Shown here: positions 10,474 to 19,352 of the stretch, piece by piece
Layout: each line of letters opens with the position of its first letter
Position numbering within the stretch: the first letter of the stretch is position 1
Assembly: GCA_963824865.1 (NCBI GenBank)
Contig: CAWGQQ010000005.1
Location: forward strand, 1-64,000
DNA: 64,000 nucleotides
Direction of reading: 5' to 3'
Source: AC-56 sp963824865
GTDB taxonomy: Bacteria; Actinomycetota; Thermoleophilia; Solirubrobacterales; 70-9
Made by a program: the position numbers and the translations under genes
The notes under the pieces: model-generated
The model's database searches: none
Told to the model about the DNA's origin: nothing
Seen by the model: only the letters and a program-made list of their open reading frames with translations

Positions 10474-11112
10474 GTGGACGTTCGCTCCTTCACCGTCGGT
10501 CCGGTCGCCGAGAACTGCTACGTCGCCCGTCTCGAAGACGCCGACCGCGGGCTGATCGTGGACCCCGGCGAGGAGGCCGACCGGATCCTGGCGGCGGTCG
10601 AGAAGCTCGGGATCACGATCGAGGCGATCCTGCTCACGCATTGCCACTTCGACCACATCGGCGCGGTCGCCCCGGTGGCGAAGGCGACCGGGGCGCCCGT
10701 GTACTGCCCCGAGATCGAGGTGCCGGTGCTCGCCGACATCATGTCCTACGTTCCCTGGCCCGGCTTCGGGCCGTACGAGAGCTACGAAGCCGACGAGACA
10801 GTTGCCGGGGGCGAGCACCTCGAGGTTGCGGGCCTGGGGATCGACGTCATCTTCACTCCTGGCCACAGCCCCGGGCACGTCACCTACGCGATCCCGGACC
10901 AGTCGGCGCTGTTCTCCGGTGACGTCTTGTTCAAGGGATCGGTCGGCCGCACGGACCTGCCCGGCGGAGATTGGGGGACCCTGCTCGAGAGCATCCGCGG
11001 TCTGGTCGAGGGCTTTCCCGAGGAGACCACCGTCTACCCGGGGCACATGGGGATCACGACGCTCGGCGCCGAGAAGGCCACCAACCCATTTCTCGCTGAG
11101 CTCGCTCGTTAG
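10474..11112 (+). CDS. Metallo-beta-lactamase-fold hydrolase (glyoxalase II-like)
   Basis: It has 212 residues and starts at GTG 10474 (MDVRSFTVGPVAENCYVARL). Metal ligands are visible in order: LLTHCHFDHIGA (the HxHxDH motif), FTPGHSPGH, SGDVLFKGSVGRTDLPGG with the bridging Asp, and YPGHM. This is the short class of glyoxalase II-like/persulfide-type hydrolases without the C-terminal glutathione-binding domain, so thioesterase activity is plausible but the substrate is not known. It sits 44 bases upstream of hisS on the same strand, an arrangement common in bacteria. Confidence 0.85.
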   Translation: MDVRSFTVGPVAENCYVARLEDADRGLIVDPGEEADRILAAVEKLGITIEAILLTHCHFDHIGAVAPVAKATGAPVYCPEIEVPVLADIMSYVPWPGFGPYESYEADETVAGGEHLEVAGLGIDVIFTPGHSPGHVTYAIPDQSALFSGDVLFKGSVGRTDLPGGDWGTLLESIRGLVEGFPEETTVYPGHMGITTLGAEKATNPFLAELAR

Positions 11113-11156
11113 ACGACTCGCCCGGTAGCCGCTCGCCCGTCTAAGCTCGCGCCGAG

Positions 11157-12392
11157 ATGGCCAGTCGCTTCCAGGCCCCGAAGGGCACCTTCGACGTCCT
11201 CCCGGGCGGGGCCATCGCTCGCGAGCGCATCGATCAGACCGCGCGGGACCTGTTCGAGCGCGCCGGCTACGCGCGAATAGAGACGCCGATCTTGGAGGAC
11301 ACCGAGCTGTTCGCGCGCGGGGTCGGGGGGTCGACCGACATCGTCCGCAAGGAGATGTTCAGCTTCGACGATCTCGGCGGCCGCAGCGTCACCCTTCGCC
11401 CGGAGGGAACTGCTCCGATCGCCCGCGCCTACCTCGAGCACGGCATGCAGACGCTGCCGCAGCCGGTGAAGCTCTGGCACCTGGGCCCCTACTTCCGGCA
11501 CGAGCGGCCCCAGGCGGGTCGCTTTCGCCAGTTCAACCAGCTCGGCGCCGAGGCGATCGGCTCCGGCTCGCCGCTGGTGGACGCTGAGCTGATCATGCTG
11601 CTCGATGAGCTGCTGCGCAGCCTCGAGGTCCCCGCCCTGCGGCTGCGGCTCGGCAGCCTGGGCTCGCCGGAGGCGCGGGCGTCCTATCGCGAGGAGCTCG
11701 CGGCCTATTTGCGCGAGCATCGGGACGAGCTCGCCGAGGACGTCAGCGAGCGCATCGAGGAGAACCCGCTGCGCGCCTTCGACTCCAAGCATGCCGGCAC
11801 GCGGGCGGTGATGGCGAAGGCGCCCACCATGCTCGAGCGGCTCGACGCGGACGACGCCGAGCACTTCACGGCGGTGCGCCACCTGCTGGACCAGGCCGGG
11901 GTCGCGTACGAGCTCGACGGCACCCTGGTTCGCGGGCTCGACTACTACACCCGCACTGTGTTCGCGTTCGAGTGCGACCAGCTGGGCGCCCAGGCCGAGG
12001 TGGGCGGCGGCGGCCGCTACGACCGCCTCATCGATGAGCTCGGCGGCCCGCCGACCCCGGCGGCGGGCTGGGCCACAGGCGTCGAGCGGATCTTGCTGGC
12101 TCTCGGCGAACACAAGGAGACTCGGCGGCACGACGCCTTCGTCGTCGCCGCCGACGGTCAGCGAGAGCGGGCGCTGGCGCTCGTCACCGAGATGCGGCAC
12201 GCGGGCCTGCGCGCCGAGCTCGATCTCGCCGACCGCGGCCTCAAGGGCCAGATGAGGCAAGCCGACCGGCTCGGTGTCGCGCACACCGTGATCCTTGACG
12301 CTGACGGTGGGGCGCAGCTCCGCGACATGAGCTCCGGCGAGCAGCGGGAGATCGACCTGGCGCGAGTCGTCGAGGAGCTCGCCCGACCTTGA
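11157..12392 (+). CDS. hisS: Histidyl-tRNA synthetase
   Basis: This is an intact 411-residue class II synthetase. Motif 1 lies around ARIETPILEDTELFARGVG, motif 2 in LRPEGTAPIARAYLEHGM near residue 81 and YFRHERPQAGRFRQFNQLG. The His-specific LVRGLDYYTRTVFAFE lies near 256, and motif 3 (GGGRYDRL, then AAGWATGVERILLAL) near 283-310. A C-terminal anticodon-binding domain follows. It charges tRNA-His. Its TGA (12390-12392) overlaps the TTG start of aspS as TTGA, so hisS and aspS form a coupled pair. Confidence 0.97.
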   Translation: MASRFQAPKGTFDVLPGGAIARERIDQTARDLFERAGYARIETPILEDTELFARGVGGSTDIVRKEMFSFDDLGGRSVTLRPEGTAPIARAYLEHGMQTLPQPVKLWHLGPYFRHERPQAGRFRQFNQLGAEAIGSGSPLVDAELIMLLDELLRSLEVPALRLRLGSLGSPEARASYREELAAYLREHRDELAEDVSERIEENPLRAFDSKHAGTRAVMAKAPTMLERLDADDAEHFTAVRHLLDQAGVAYELDGTLVRGLDYYTRTVFAFECDQLGAQAEVGGGGRYDRLIDELGGPPTPAAGWATGVERILLALGEHKETRRHDAFVVAADGQRERALALVTEMRHAGLRAELDLADRGLKGQMRQADRLGVAHTVILDADGGAQLRDMSSGEQREIDLARVVEELARP

Positions 12393-14183
12393 CCGCATCT
12401 GCTTCCGGGTTCCCGGCTCTGCGGCCGAACGCCTACCGCGACGTTTGGTGCGGACAGGTGCTGGAGGACAGGGTCGGCTCGGAGGTGCGGGTGGCCGGCT
12501 GGGTTCACCGTCGACGCGACCACGGTGGGTTGATCTTCGTCGATCTGCGTGATCGCACGGGCATCGTCCAGCTCGTCTTCAACCCGGACGCAGCGGGCGG
12601 CGCCTTGCAGCTCGGCCACGAGCTTCGGGCCGAGGACGTGGTCAGCGTTGCCGGCCAGGTTGTGCGCCGCGACCCCGAAACCGTCAATCCCGAGCTGCCG
12701 ACGGGCGAGTTCGAGGTTCGCGTCGCCGAGGCGACCGTGCTGGCGGATGCCGAGACGCCCCCCTTCGAGATCGAGAGCTTCTCGGGGGAGGTGGGGGAGG
12801 AGGTGCGGCTTCGTCACCGCTACCTCGACCTGCGCCGCGAGCGGATGCAGTCCGCGATCGAGCTACGCCACCGTGTCACCCAAGCGATCCGGCAGTTCAT
12901 GAACGGCGAGGGCTTCCTCGAGATCGAGACACCCGGTTCTGACCCGCTCGACGCCCGAGGGAGCGCGGGACTTCCTGGTTCCCAGCCGCCTTCAGCGAGG
13001 CTCCTTCTACGCGCTGCCGCAGTCGCCCCAGCTCTTCAAGCAGCTCTTGATGATCGCCGGCTTCGAGCGCTACTACCAGATCGCCCGCTGCTTTCGCGAC
13101 GAGGACCTGCGCGCCGATCGCCAGCTCGACTTCACCCAGCTCGACGTCGAGATGTCGTTCGTGGGGGTGGAGGACGTGCTCGACCTCAACGAGCGCCTGC
13201 TCGCGCAGGTGCTCGGCGACTTCGGGATCGAGGCGTCGCCGCCGTTCCCACGGATCCCCTACGACGAGGCGATCGCGGCCTACGGCAGCGACAAGCCCGA
13301 CACGCGCTACGGGCTCGAGCTTCGCGACCTCACGGAGTGCGTCCGCCAGACCGAGTTCAACGCGTTCCGCGCCACGATCGAGGGCGGCGGCGCCGTCCGC
13401 GGCCTGAACGCCGGCCGGCGCGAGCTGTCGCGCGCCGAGCTCGACGGGCTGGTCGCCGAGGCTCAGGAGCTCGGCGCCAAGGGACTGGTCTGGGCGATCG
13501 TGGAGGCGGATGGCTGGCGCTCGCCGGTGGCCAAGTTCCTGTCCGCGGACGAGATTGCGGCCATGAACGAGGTGCTCGAGGCCTCGCAGGGCGACCTGGT
13601 GGTGCTGGTGGCCGACCGGCCGGAGGCTGCGTCCGGCGTCCTGGGAGCGCTGCGCCGGCGCTTCGCCGAGCGCTTCGACCTGGTGCCGGCCGGCAGTCAG
13701 GCGTTCTGCTGGATCGTGGACTGGCCGCTGTTCGAGTGGAGCGAGGCCGACGAACGCTGGGACCCGCTCCACCACCCGTTCACCTCGCCCGCCGGCGAGC
13801 TCGACCCCGCCAACCCGGCACCGGCGCGCGCTCTGGCCTACGACGTGGTCTGGAACGGGGTCGAGCTGGGGGGCGGCTCCATCCGAATCAACCGGCCGGA
13901 CGTCCAGCGCGCCGTCTTCGAGGTGCTCGGCATCGGCTCGGAGGAGGCCGAGGCCCGGTTCGGTTTCCTGCTCGAGGCGCTTCGCTTCGGGGCGCCGCCG
14001 CACGGTGGAATCGCCTACGGCCTCGACCGCTGGGTCGCCGAGCTGCACGGAACCGACTCGATCCGCGACGTGATCGCCTTCCCGAAGGCGGCCTCCGGCG
14101 CCGACCCACTGACGGGCGCACCGGCGCCGGTGGACGAGGCGCAGCTTCGCGAGCTGGGAATCCAGCTCCGTCAACGCGGCTGA
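12389..14183 (+). CDS. aspS: Aspartyl-tRNA synthetase, one frameshift
   Basis: It starts at TTG 12389, overlapping hisS. The anticodon-binding OB domain reads VRVAGWVHRRRDHGGLIFVD and then LRDRTGIVQLVFNPD. The class II core reads RYLDLRRERMQSAIELRHRV and FLEIETPVLTRSTPEGARDF. Then come YALPQSPQLFKQLLMIAGFE, ERYYQIARCFRDEDLRADRQ and LDFTQLDVEMSF. The bacterial GAD insertion is followed by GLDRWVAELHG. The frame breaks at about 12933, where an extra G follows ACACCC; removing one base restores TPVLTRSTPEGA. The restored length is about 598 residues, normal for bacterial AspRS. The gene is essential, so the break is almost certainly a sequence error. Whether it also charges tRNA-Asn (no GatCAB here) cannot be judged. 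Confidence 0.93.
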
Positions 14184-14199
14184 TCTTCGCGCCGCCAAT

Positions 14200-14243
14200 G
14201 AACGTCCCGCAGTACCCCGTATAGCCCACATTCCGGGACGTTC
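14200..14243. repeat. 10-bp perfect inverted repeat after aspS
   Basis: GAACGTCCCG (14200-14209) and CGGGACGTTC (14234-14243) are perfect complements around a 24-base loop, starting 17 bases past the aspS stop. There is no T-run. It could end the hisS-aspS transcript or be an operator just upstream of the 6S RNA gene. Confidence 0.5.
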
Positions 14244-14306
14244 GTGAGCGCCCGGCTCGGCCCCGCCTCAAGCTTTCCCCGCCGCATGTCGAGCTAGCGA
14301 AGTGAC

Positions 14307-14315
14307 TGGTATGGT
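14307..14315 (+). promoter_or_regulatory. Extended -10 promoter element for the 6S RNA candidate
   Basis: TGG followed by TATGGT (14310-14315) fits an extended -10 (TGn-TATnnT). It lies 6-8 bases before the 5' strand of the long RNA stem. No convincing -35 box is seen; TGTCGA at 14287 is the nearest candidate. Confidence 0.4.
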
Positions 14316-14320
14316 CACGC

Positions 14321-14479
14321 AAGGCTCGAACTTGTTCGATAGCCGCTCCTATTGTGAGCCAGCACCTTCGGCTTGGGAGTCGGTTTCCGGCATGCCATTC
14401 GTGGCCTGTCCGGTAGACGCCCACCTTCTGAGAAGGGTTCTCAAGCCGAGCGGCGTCGGCAGGTTGGGGCCTTTTCTTT
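14321..14479 (+). ncRNA. ssrS: Probable 6S RNA
   Basis: The 333-base gap between aspS and the next gene folds as one long rod. GGCTCGAACTTG (14323-14334) pairs with CAGGTTGGGGCC (14460-14471) at 11 of 12 positions counting G-U. GCCGCTC (14342-14348) pairs perfectly with GAGCGGC (14448-14454). The apical end has CCGG...CCGG enclosing GCCA-TTCG-TGGC (14387-14413). The 3' side of the central bubble carries a small hairpin TGAGAA-GGG-TTCTCA (14429-14443), placed and shaped like the CUUGAACC...GGUUCAAG hairpin of E. coli 6S RNA. The rod ends in TTTTCTTTTT (14472-14481). Known 6S RNAs sequester the housekeeping RNA polymerase holoenzyme by mimicking an open promoter. The fold is read directly; the identity is inferred. 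Confidence 0.65.
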
Positions 14480-14516
14480 TTCCGGCTCGGGGGCCGCTGG
14501 CGTTGGGGGGCGGCTC

Positions 14517-15183
14517 GTGAGGAAGTCACTGAACGAGAACCCGATCGCGCAGATCGCGGTGCTCGGCGTCCTCGCGGTGATCGTTGGCTTTCTGCTGCTG
14601 ACCAGGATGGCGGGCAGCAGCGGCGGCGACGCGTCCGGCAGCTCAACGACCGCCTCGAGCGCAGCGGCCACACCGGCGCCGGCGATCGACTCCGCCGGCT
14701 TGCCCATGCCGGACTCCTCGACCGGCTCCAGTGAGGCGCCGTCCACGCCGAGCGGGGGCGCGACTGCGCCGCCCGCCGGCTCCGCGGGCGACGCTCCGGT
14801 CGGCGAGTTCGTCGCCGGCCCAGGGCTTCCCAGCGCCGGTGGTCAAGGCCTACGCGGACGACAAGGCGGTGGCCCTGCTCGTGCTCAGGCGCCGCGGGAT
14901 CGATGACGACCAGCTGCGACTGAACGTCGAGAGGCTGCGCGGAAGGAACGATCTGGCGCTGTTCGTGACCAACGCCGGACACATCGCTCGCTACTCCCGG
15001 ATCACGCAGGGCGTGAACGTGGACCGCGTCCCGGCGCTGATCGTGCTGCGGCCGCGGCGCCTCACGCGCGGGACGCCCACGGCGATCCTCAGCTACGGCT
15101 TCCGGGGACCGGAGAGCGTGGATCAGGCGATCCGCGACGCCCTCTACAAGGGCCCGACGAACCTTCCCTACCACCCTCGGTAG
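14517..15183 (+). CDS. Membrane-anchored extracytoplasmic protein, one frameshift
   Basis: It starts at GTG 14517 (MRKSLNENPIAQIAVLGVLA), with a single N-terminal anchor at about residues 12-29. A long Ser/Thr/Ala/Pro-rich linker follows (for example SSTTASSAAATPAPAID and STGSSEAPSTPSGGATAPP), then FVAGPGLP. The frame changes near 14815 and continues as APVVKAYADDKAVALLVLRR, NDLALFVTNAGHIARYSRIT and VNVDRVPALIVLRPRRL, with a stop at 15181-15183. The C-terminal half has the alternating strand-helix pattern of a thioredoxin-like fold but no CxxC. The likely product is about 222 residues. The partner is unknown; it lies 72 bases before mnmA on the same strand. Confidence 0.6.
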
Positions 15184-15255
15184 CGGCCTCGCCGACCGCG
15201 CCGGATGGGTTGGCGGTAGGCACCCTCCCCGGACAGCTACGCTCGGGGAGCGAAG

Positions 15256-16701
15256 ATGAGCGCGGAGGCCTTCGAGCACTACTTGGGCGATGACTCACGC
15301 CGCGGGCCGGCGCCGGACGGCGCCTACAGCGGCGCCGCCGGGGGTGCCCCGTGCGGGGACCTGGTTCGCCTCTCGCTCGCGATCGAGGGAGGTCGCGTGG
15401 CCACGGCGCGCTTCGACGCCGAGGGCTGCGCCGCGATGATTGCCGCGGGCGCCGCGGTCGCCGACGCCGCCGAGGGCGCCGGCGTGCTGGACGCCGCGCG
15501 GGTCGGCTCGGACGGGGTTTCTGCCGCGCTGGGCGGGCTCTCGCCACAGGGTCGGCACGCCGCCGATCTGGCCACCGACGCGCTTCACCGGGCGTTGAGC
15601 GCCGCGGCCTCGTCGGGCGAAGTTCTCTCCGACCCACCCGCCGGCGGCGAACGCGTGCTGGTGGCGATGAGCGGCGGGGTCGATTCGGCCGTCGCGGCGT
15701 TGCTGGAGCGCCGCCGCGGCGCCGAGGTGGTCGCGGTGACCCTGAAGCTGTGGGCCGACCGCCACACCGACGGGGCGCGAAGCTGCTGCTCCCCGGAGGC
15801 GGTCGTCGATGCTCGGGCGCTGGCCCACGGGCTGGGGCTGCCCCACCTGACGCTCGACCTGGAGTCGGCCTTCCGCGACACGGTGGTGGATGGGTTTCTG
15901 CGCGGCCACGAGGCGGGCCGGACGCCGAACCCCTGTGTGGTCTGCAACGGTGAGGTTCGGCTGGACGCGATGCTCGCCCTCGCGCGGCGAGTCGGAGCCT
16001 CGGCGCTGGCCACCGGCCACTATGCCCGCGTGGTCGACGACGGCGCCGGCCCGCTCCTCGCCGTGCCGGCTGACGCGGCCAAGGACCAGACGTACATGCT
16101 CTCCGCGCTGCGGCCGGAGTCCCTGGCCGCCCTTCGCTTCCCACTCGCCGATCTGACGAAGGCGCGGGTGCGCGAGCTGGCCGCGGGCGCGGGCCTGCCG
16201 GTCGCCACCAAGCGGGAGAGCCAGGACCTGTGCTTCCTCGCCGGAGAGGGAAAGCGCTCCTTTCTCGCGCGGCATGCGCGCCTGCGCGAGCGAACGGGGG
16301 AGATCGTCGACCGCAGCGGCCGCGTGGTGGGGCGTCACCGGGGTCACCACAACTTCACCGTCGGGCAGCGCCGCGGCCTGGGTGTCGCCGCCGGCCAGCC
16401 GCTCTACGTGCTCGCCACGGACGCGGGCGCGAACCGGGTTGTGGTGGGGCCGCGCGCGGCGCTGGCGACGCAGCGGGTCCAGGTTCGCGATGCGACGTTG
16501 CTTCGCGACGGCGAGCGCGTGGACGGGGTGAAGCTCCGCTACCGCTCGCGCCCGATCGGCTGCGCAGTCGAGGGCGCGGCCGGCCGGCATCCGGAGCTTC
16601 GCCTGGAGCTGGCCGAGCCCGCTTACGGCGTCGCCCCCGGCCAGGCCGCCTGCCTGATGGATGGCGAGCTGGTGGTCGGTCACGCCACCATCGCGTCCTA
16701 G
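15256..16701 (+). CDS. mnmA: IscU/NifU-like scaffold domain fused to tRNA 2-thiouridylase MnmA
   Basis: This intact 481-residue protein has two parts. Residues about 1-125 resemble an IscU/NifU scaffold: GGAPCGDLVRLSLAIEGG carries the first Cys and the Asp, and ARFDAEGCAAM the second Cys. At the third site LSPQGRHAADLATDALHRAL keeps the His but has Ala where IscU has Cys. Residues about 128-481 are MnmA: the PP-loop VAMSGGVDSAVAALL near 138, TPNPCVVCNGEVRLDAML with the first catalytic Cys, ALATGHYARV, KDQTYMLSAL, SQDLCFLAG with the second Cys, FTVGQRRGLGVAAGQPLYVL, and a C-terminal beta barrel. MnmA thiolates U34 of Lys/Glu/Gln tRNAs. A fused scaffold suggests local Fe-S or sulfur delivery (inference). 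Confidence 0.92.
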   Translation: MSAEAFEHYLGDDSRRGPAPDGAYSGAAGGAPCGDLVRLSLAIEGGRVATARFDAEGCAAMIAAGAAVADAAEGAGVLDAARVGSDGVSAALGGLSPQGRHAADLATDALHRALSAAASSGEVLSDPPAGGERVLVAMSGGVDSAVAALLERRRGAEVVAVTLKLWADRHTDGARSCCSPEAVVDARALAHGLGLPHLTLDLESAFRDTVVDGFLRGHEAGRTPNPCVVCNGEVRLDAMLALARRVGASALATGHYARVVDDGAGPLLAVPADAAKDQTYMLSALRPESLAALRFPLADLTKARVRELAAGAGLPVATKRESQDLCFLAGEGKRSFLARHARLRERTGEIVDRSGRVVGRHRGHHNFTVGQRRGLGVAAGQPLYVLATDAGANRVVVGPRAALATQRVQVRDATLLRDGERVDGVKLRYRSRPIGCAVEGAAGRHPELRLELAEPAYGVAPGQAACLMDGELVVGHATIAS

Positions 16702-16713
16702 ACTGCGGATGCC

Positions 16714-19335
16714 GTGAAGTCCAGCGAGCTCCGCGAGGCCTACCTGTCCTTTTTCGAGGAGCGGGGGCACCTGCGCATGCCCTCGGCGTCGCTGATCCCG
16801 GCTGCCGACGACACGTCGACCCTGCTGACGATCGCCGGGATGCAGCCCTTCAAGCCCTACTTTCGCGGCGACGAGGCACCGCCGCGCGAGCGGATCGCCT
16901 CGTGCCAGAAGTGCTTCCGCACGCCCGACATCGAGGAGGTGGGGAACACCCGCCGCCACCTCACCTTCTTCGAGATGCTCGGAAACTGGAGCTTCGGCGA
17001 CTACTTCAAGGACGAGTCGATCGCCTGGGGCTTGGAGCTCTCGATCGACGTCTTCGGCCTCGATCCCGAGCGGATCTGGGTGTCAGTGTTCGGCGGCGAC
17101 GAGGAGCTCGGCCTGGGCCCGGATCAAGAAGCGATCGAGATCTGGAAGGCGCGTGGGATTCCCGAGGAGCGGATCGTGCCGCTGCCTCGATCGGAGAACT
17201 TCTGGCAGGCCGGCTTGACCGGGCCCTGCGGCCCCTCCTCGGAGATGCACCTTGACCGCGGGCTCGAGTTCGGCGATGCCGACGATCGGCCGGGCGACGA
17301 CACCGACCGCTTCCTCGAGTACTGGAACCACGTCTTCATGACCTACGAGCTGCACGAGGACGGCTCGCTGACGCCGCTGCCCAAGAACAACATCGACACC
17401 GGAATGGGCCTCGAGCGGATGGCGGCGATCCTGCAAGGGGCGGGATCGGTGTTCGAGACCGACGGCGTTCGGCCGCTGATAGACCTCGCCGAGCAGCTCT
17501 CGGGGCGCTCCTACGGCCACGACCGCGTGACCACGCGGGCCATGCGAATCATCGCCGACCACTCCCGCGGGATGACCTTCCTGATCGCCGATGGGGTGGT
17601 TCCCTCCAACGAGGAACGCGGCTACGTCCTGCGGCGGGTGATGCGCCGCGCGATCCAGCAGGGTCGAGCCCTGGAGCTGGAATCGCCGTGGCTCAGCAGG
17701 TTCGCGGAGCTGACGATCGAGCTGCTGGCTGACGCGTATCCCGAGCTGGCGAAGCAGCGGGAGACGATCATGCGGTGGGTGGGGGACGAGGAGGCGGCAT
17801 TCGGGCGCACGCTCGACCGTGGCACCGCCCTGCTGGCGCAGCTCGTCGCCGAGGCCGAGGAGCAGGGCACGTCCTGGATCGACGCCGCCGACGCCTTCAA
17901 GCTGCACGACACCTACGGCTTTCCCTACGACCTGACCAAGGAGCTGCTCGCCGAGCAGGGGCTGTCCGTGGACGACGCGGGCTTCGAGGCCCTGATGGAG
18001 AAGCAGCGGGTGCGGGCGCGCACCGGCGCGGAGCCCGCTATTCCCGACCGCCACCGGGCGGTGATCTCGTTCGCCTCCGCGGCGCCGGCGTCGACCTTCG
18101 TCGGCTACGAGACGCTCCGCGCGGACACGGCCGTGATCGCCGCCGAGGAGCTCGCCGGAAACGATGGCCCGGCAGTGGCCCTGGCGAAGCTCGAAGAAAG
18201 CCCCTTCTATCCCGAGGGCGGCGGCCAGGTCGCCGACTCCGGCGCGATCCGCTGGGACGGCCACATGACACGGGTCGCCGACGTCTATCGCGTGGGCGAC
18301 GACCAGGTGATCCGGCTGGAGGGCGACGCTCCCGTTCCCGGCACCCGCGTGGAGGCCGAGGTCGAGCACGCGACCCGCCACGCGACGATGCGAAACCACA
18401 CCGCAACGCACCTGCTGCACGCGGCTCTCCGCGAGGCACTGGGCACCCACGTACGCCAAGCGGGCTCGGCGGTGCGTCCGGACAAGCTGCGCTTCGACTT
18501 CACCCACGGCGCTCCGCTCACCGACGACGAGCTGAGCCAGATCGATGACCGAGTCAACGAGTGGATCAAGGCCAGCCGCCCGGTGCGTGCGATGCACATG
18601 GAGCGCGCCGAGGCGGAGGCGCTCGGCGCGATGGCCTTGTTCGGCGAGAAGTACGGCGACTGGGTGCGGGTGATCGAGGTCGACGGGGTCTCGCGCGAGC
18701 TCTGCGGAGGCACGCATGTCGCCAGCACGGCCGAGGTGGGGATCTTCGCGATCGTCTCGGAAGGCTCGAGCGCTGCCAACGTGCGCCGAGTCGAGGCGCT
18801 CACCGGGCCGGCGGCGATCGACTGGTTCCGCAAGCGAAGCGCTGCGTTCGAGCAGGCAGGCGCGCTGCTCGGATCGGCCCGCGACCCGCTGGCCGCGGCG
18901 CGCCGGGCAGCCGACCGGATGGCGGAGCTCGAGCAGCTCAAGGCCGAGGTCGATGCCCGCCAGGCAAAGGAGCGGGCGGATGACGTCGAGGTTGAGGAGG
19001 TCGCCGGCGTCAGGATCGTGGTCAGCCAGGGGAGCGGGGCCGACCAAGGCGCACTGCTCGATCTCGCCGACCGGATCAAGGCGCGACTGGGCGATGCGGC
19101 CGTCGTCTTGGGCGGCGCCGAGGATGGCAAGGTCGCCCTGGTCGCCAGCTTCGCCGACAGCGCCGTCGAGCGTGGGCTCTCGGCGGCCGACGTGGTGCGG
19201 GAGGCGGCAGCGGTGGTCGGCGGCGGGGGAGGGGGCCGTGACACGGTGGCCCAGGCTGGAGGAAGGGACCCAAGTCGCCTGGAGGAGGCGCTGCGAGTGG
19301 CTCGCGAAGCGATCAAGCGCGGGCTCGGCGCATAG
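16714..19335 (+). CDS. alaS: Alanyl-tRNA synthetase
   Basis: This is an intact 873-residue protein starting at GTG 16714 (MKSSELREAYLSFFEERGHL), 12 bases after mnmA. The class II catalytic core shows IAGMQPFKPYFRGDEAPP, SCQKCFRTPDIEEVGNTRRH and LTFFEMLGNWSFGDYFKDE. The GPCGPSSEMHLDRG and NNIDTGMGLERMAAILQG segments follow. The editing domain has the zinc motifs RNHTATHLLHAALRE near 562 and ELCGGTHVASTAEVG near 664. The C-Ala domain ends with a Gly-rich GGGGGGRDTVAQAGGRD. It charges tRNA-Ala and clears Ser/Gly mischarging. It is one of the longest genes here and has no frame break. Confidence 0.97.
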   Translation: MKSSELREAYLSFFEERGHLRMPSASLIPAADDTSTLLTIAGMQPFKPYFRGDEAPPRERIASCQKCFRTPDIEEVGNTRRHLTFFEMLGNWSFGDYFKDESIAWGLELSIDVFGLDPERIWVSVFGGDEELGLGPDQEAIEIWKARGIPEERIVPLPRSENFWQAGLTGPCGPSSEMHLDRGLEFGDADDRPGDDTDRFLEYWNHVFMTYELHEDGSLTPLPKNNIDTGMGLERMAAILQGAGSVFETDGVRPLIDLAEQLSGRSYGHDRVTTRAMRIIADHSRGMTFLIADGVVPSNEERGYVLRRVMRRAIQQGRALELESPWLSRFAELTIELLADAYPELAKQRETIMRWVGDEEAAFGRTLDRGTALLAQLVAEAEEQGTSWIDAADAFKLHDTYGFPYDLTKELLAEQGLSVDDAGFEALMEKQRVRARTGAEPAIPDRHRAVISFASAAPASTFVGYETLRADTAVIAAEELAGNDGPAVALAKLEESPFYPEGGGQVADSGAIRWDGHMTRVADVYRVGDDQVIRLEGDAPVPGTRVEAEVEHATRHATMRNHTATHLLHAALREALGTHVRQAGSAVRPDKLRFDFTHGAPLTDDELSQIDDRVNEWIKASRPVRAMHMERAEAEALGAMALFGEKYGDWVRVIEVDGVSRELCGGTHVASTAEVGIFAIVSEGSSAANVRRVEALTGPAAIDWFRKRSAAFEQAGALLGSARDPLAAARRAADRMAELEQLKAEVDARQAKERADDVEVEEVAGVRIVVSQGSGADQGALLDLADRIKARLGDAAVVLGGAEDGKVALVASFADSAVERGLSAADVVREAAAVVGGGGGGRDTVAQAGGRDPSRLEEALRVAREAIKRGLGA

Positions 19336-19352
19336 CCGCCGGCCCTGATCCG

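Noticed and set aside
12389..14183. A programmed frameshift in aspS
   Set aside because: There is no slippery heptamer or downstream pseudoknot, and many unrelated genes show similar one-base shifts, so error is the simpler reading.
14186..14235. Minus-strand frame reading NVGYTGYCGTFIGGAK within the aspS-6S gap
   Set aside because: It looks protein-like for a few residues but has no start, no ribosome site and no continuation; the inverted repeat itself creates it.
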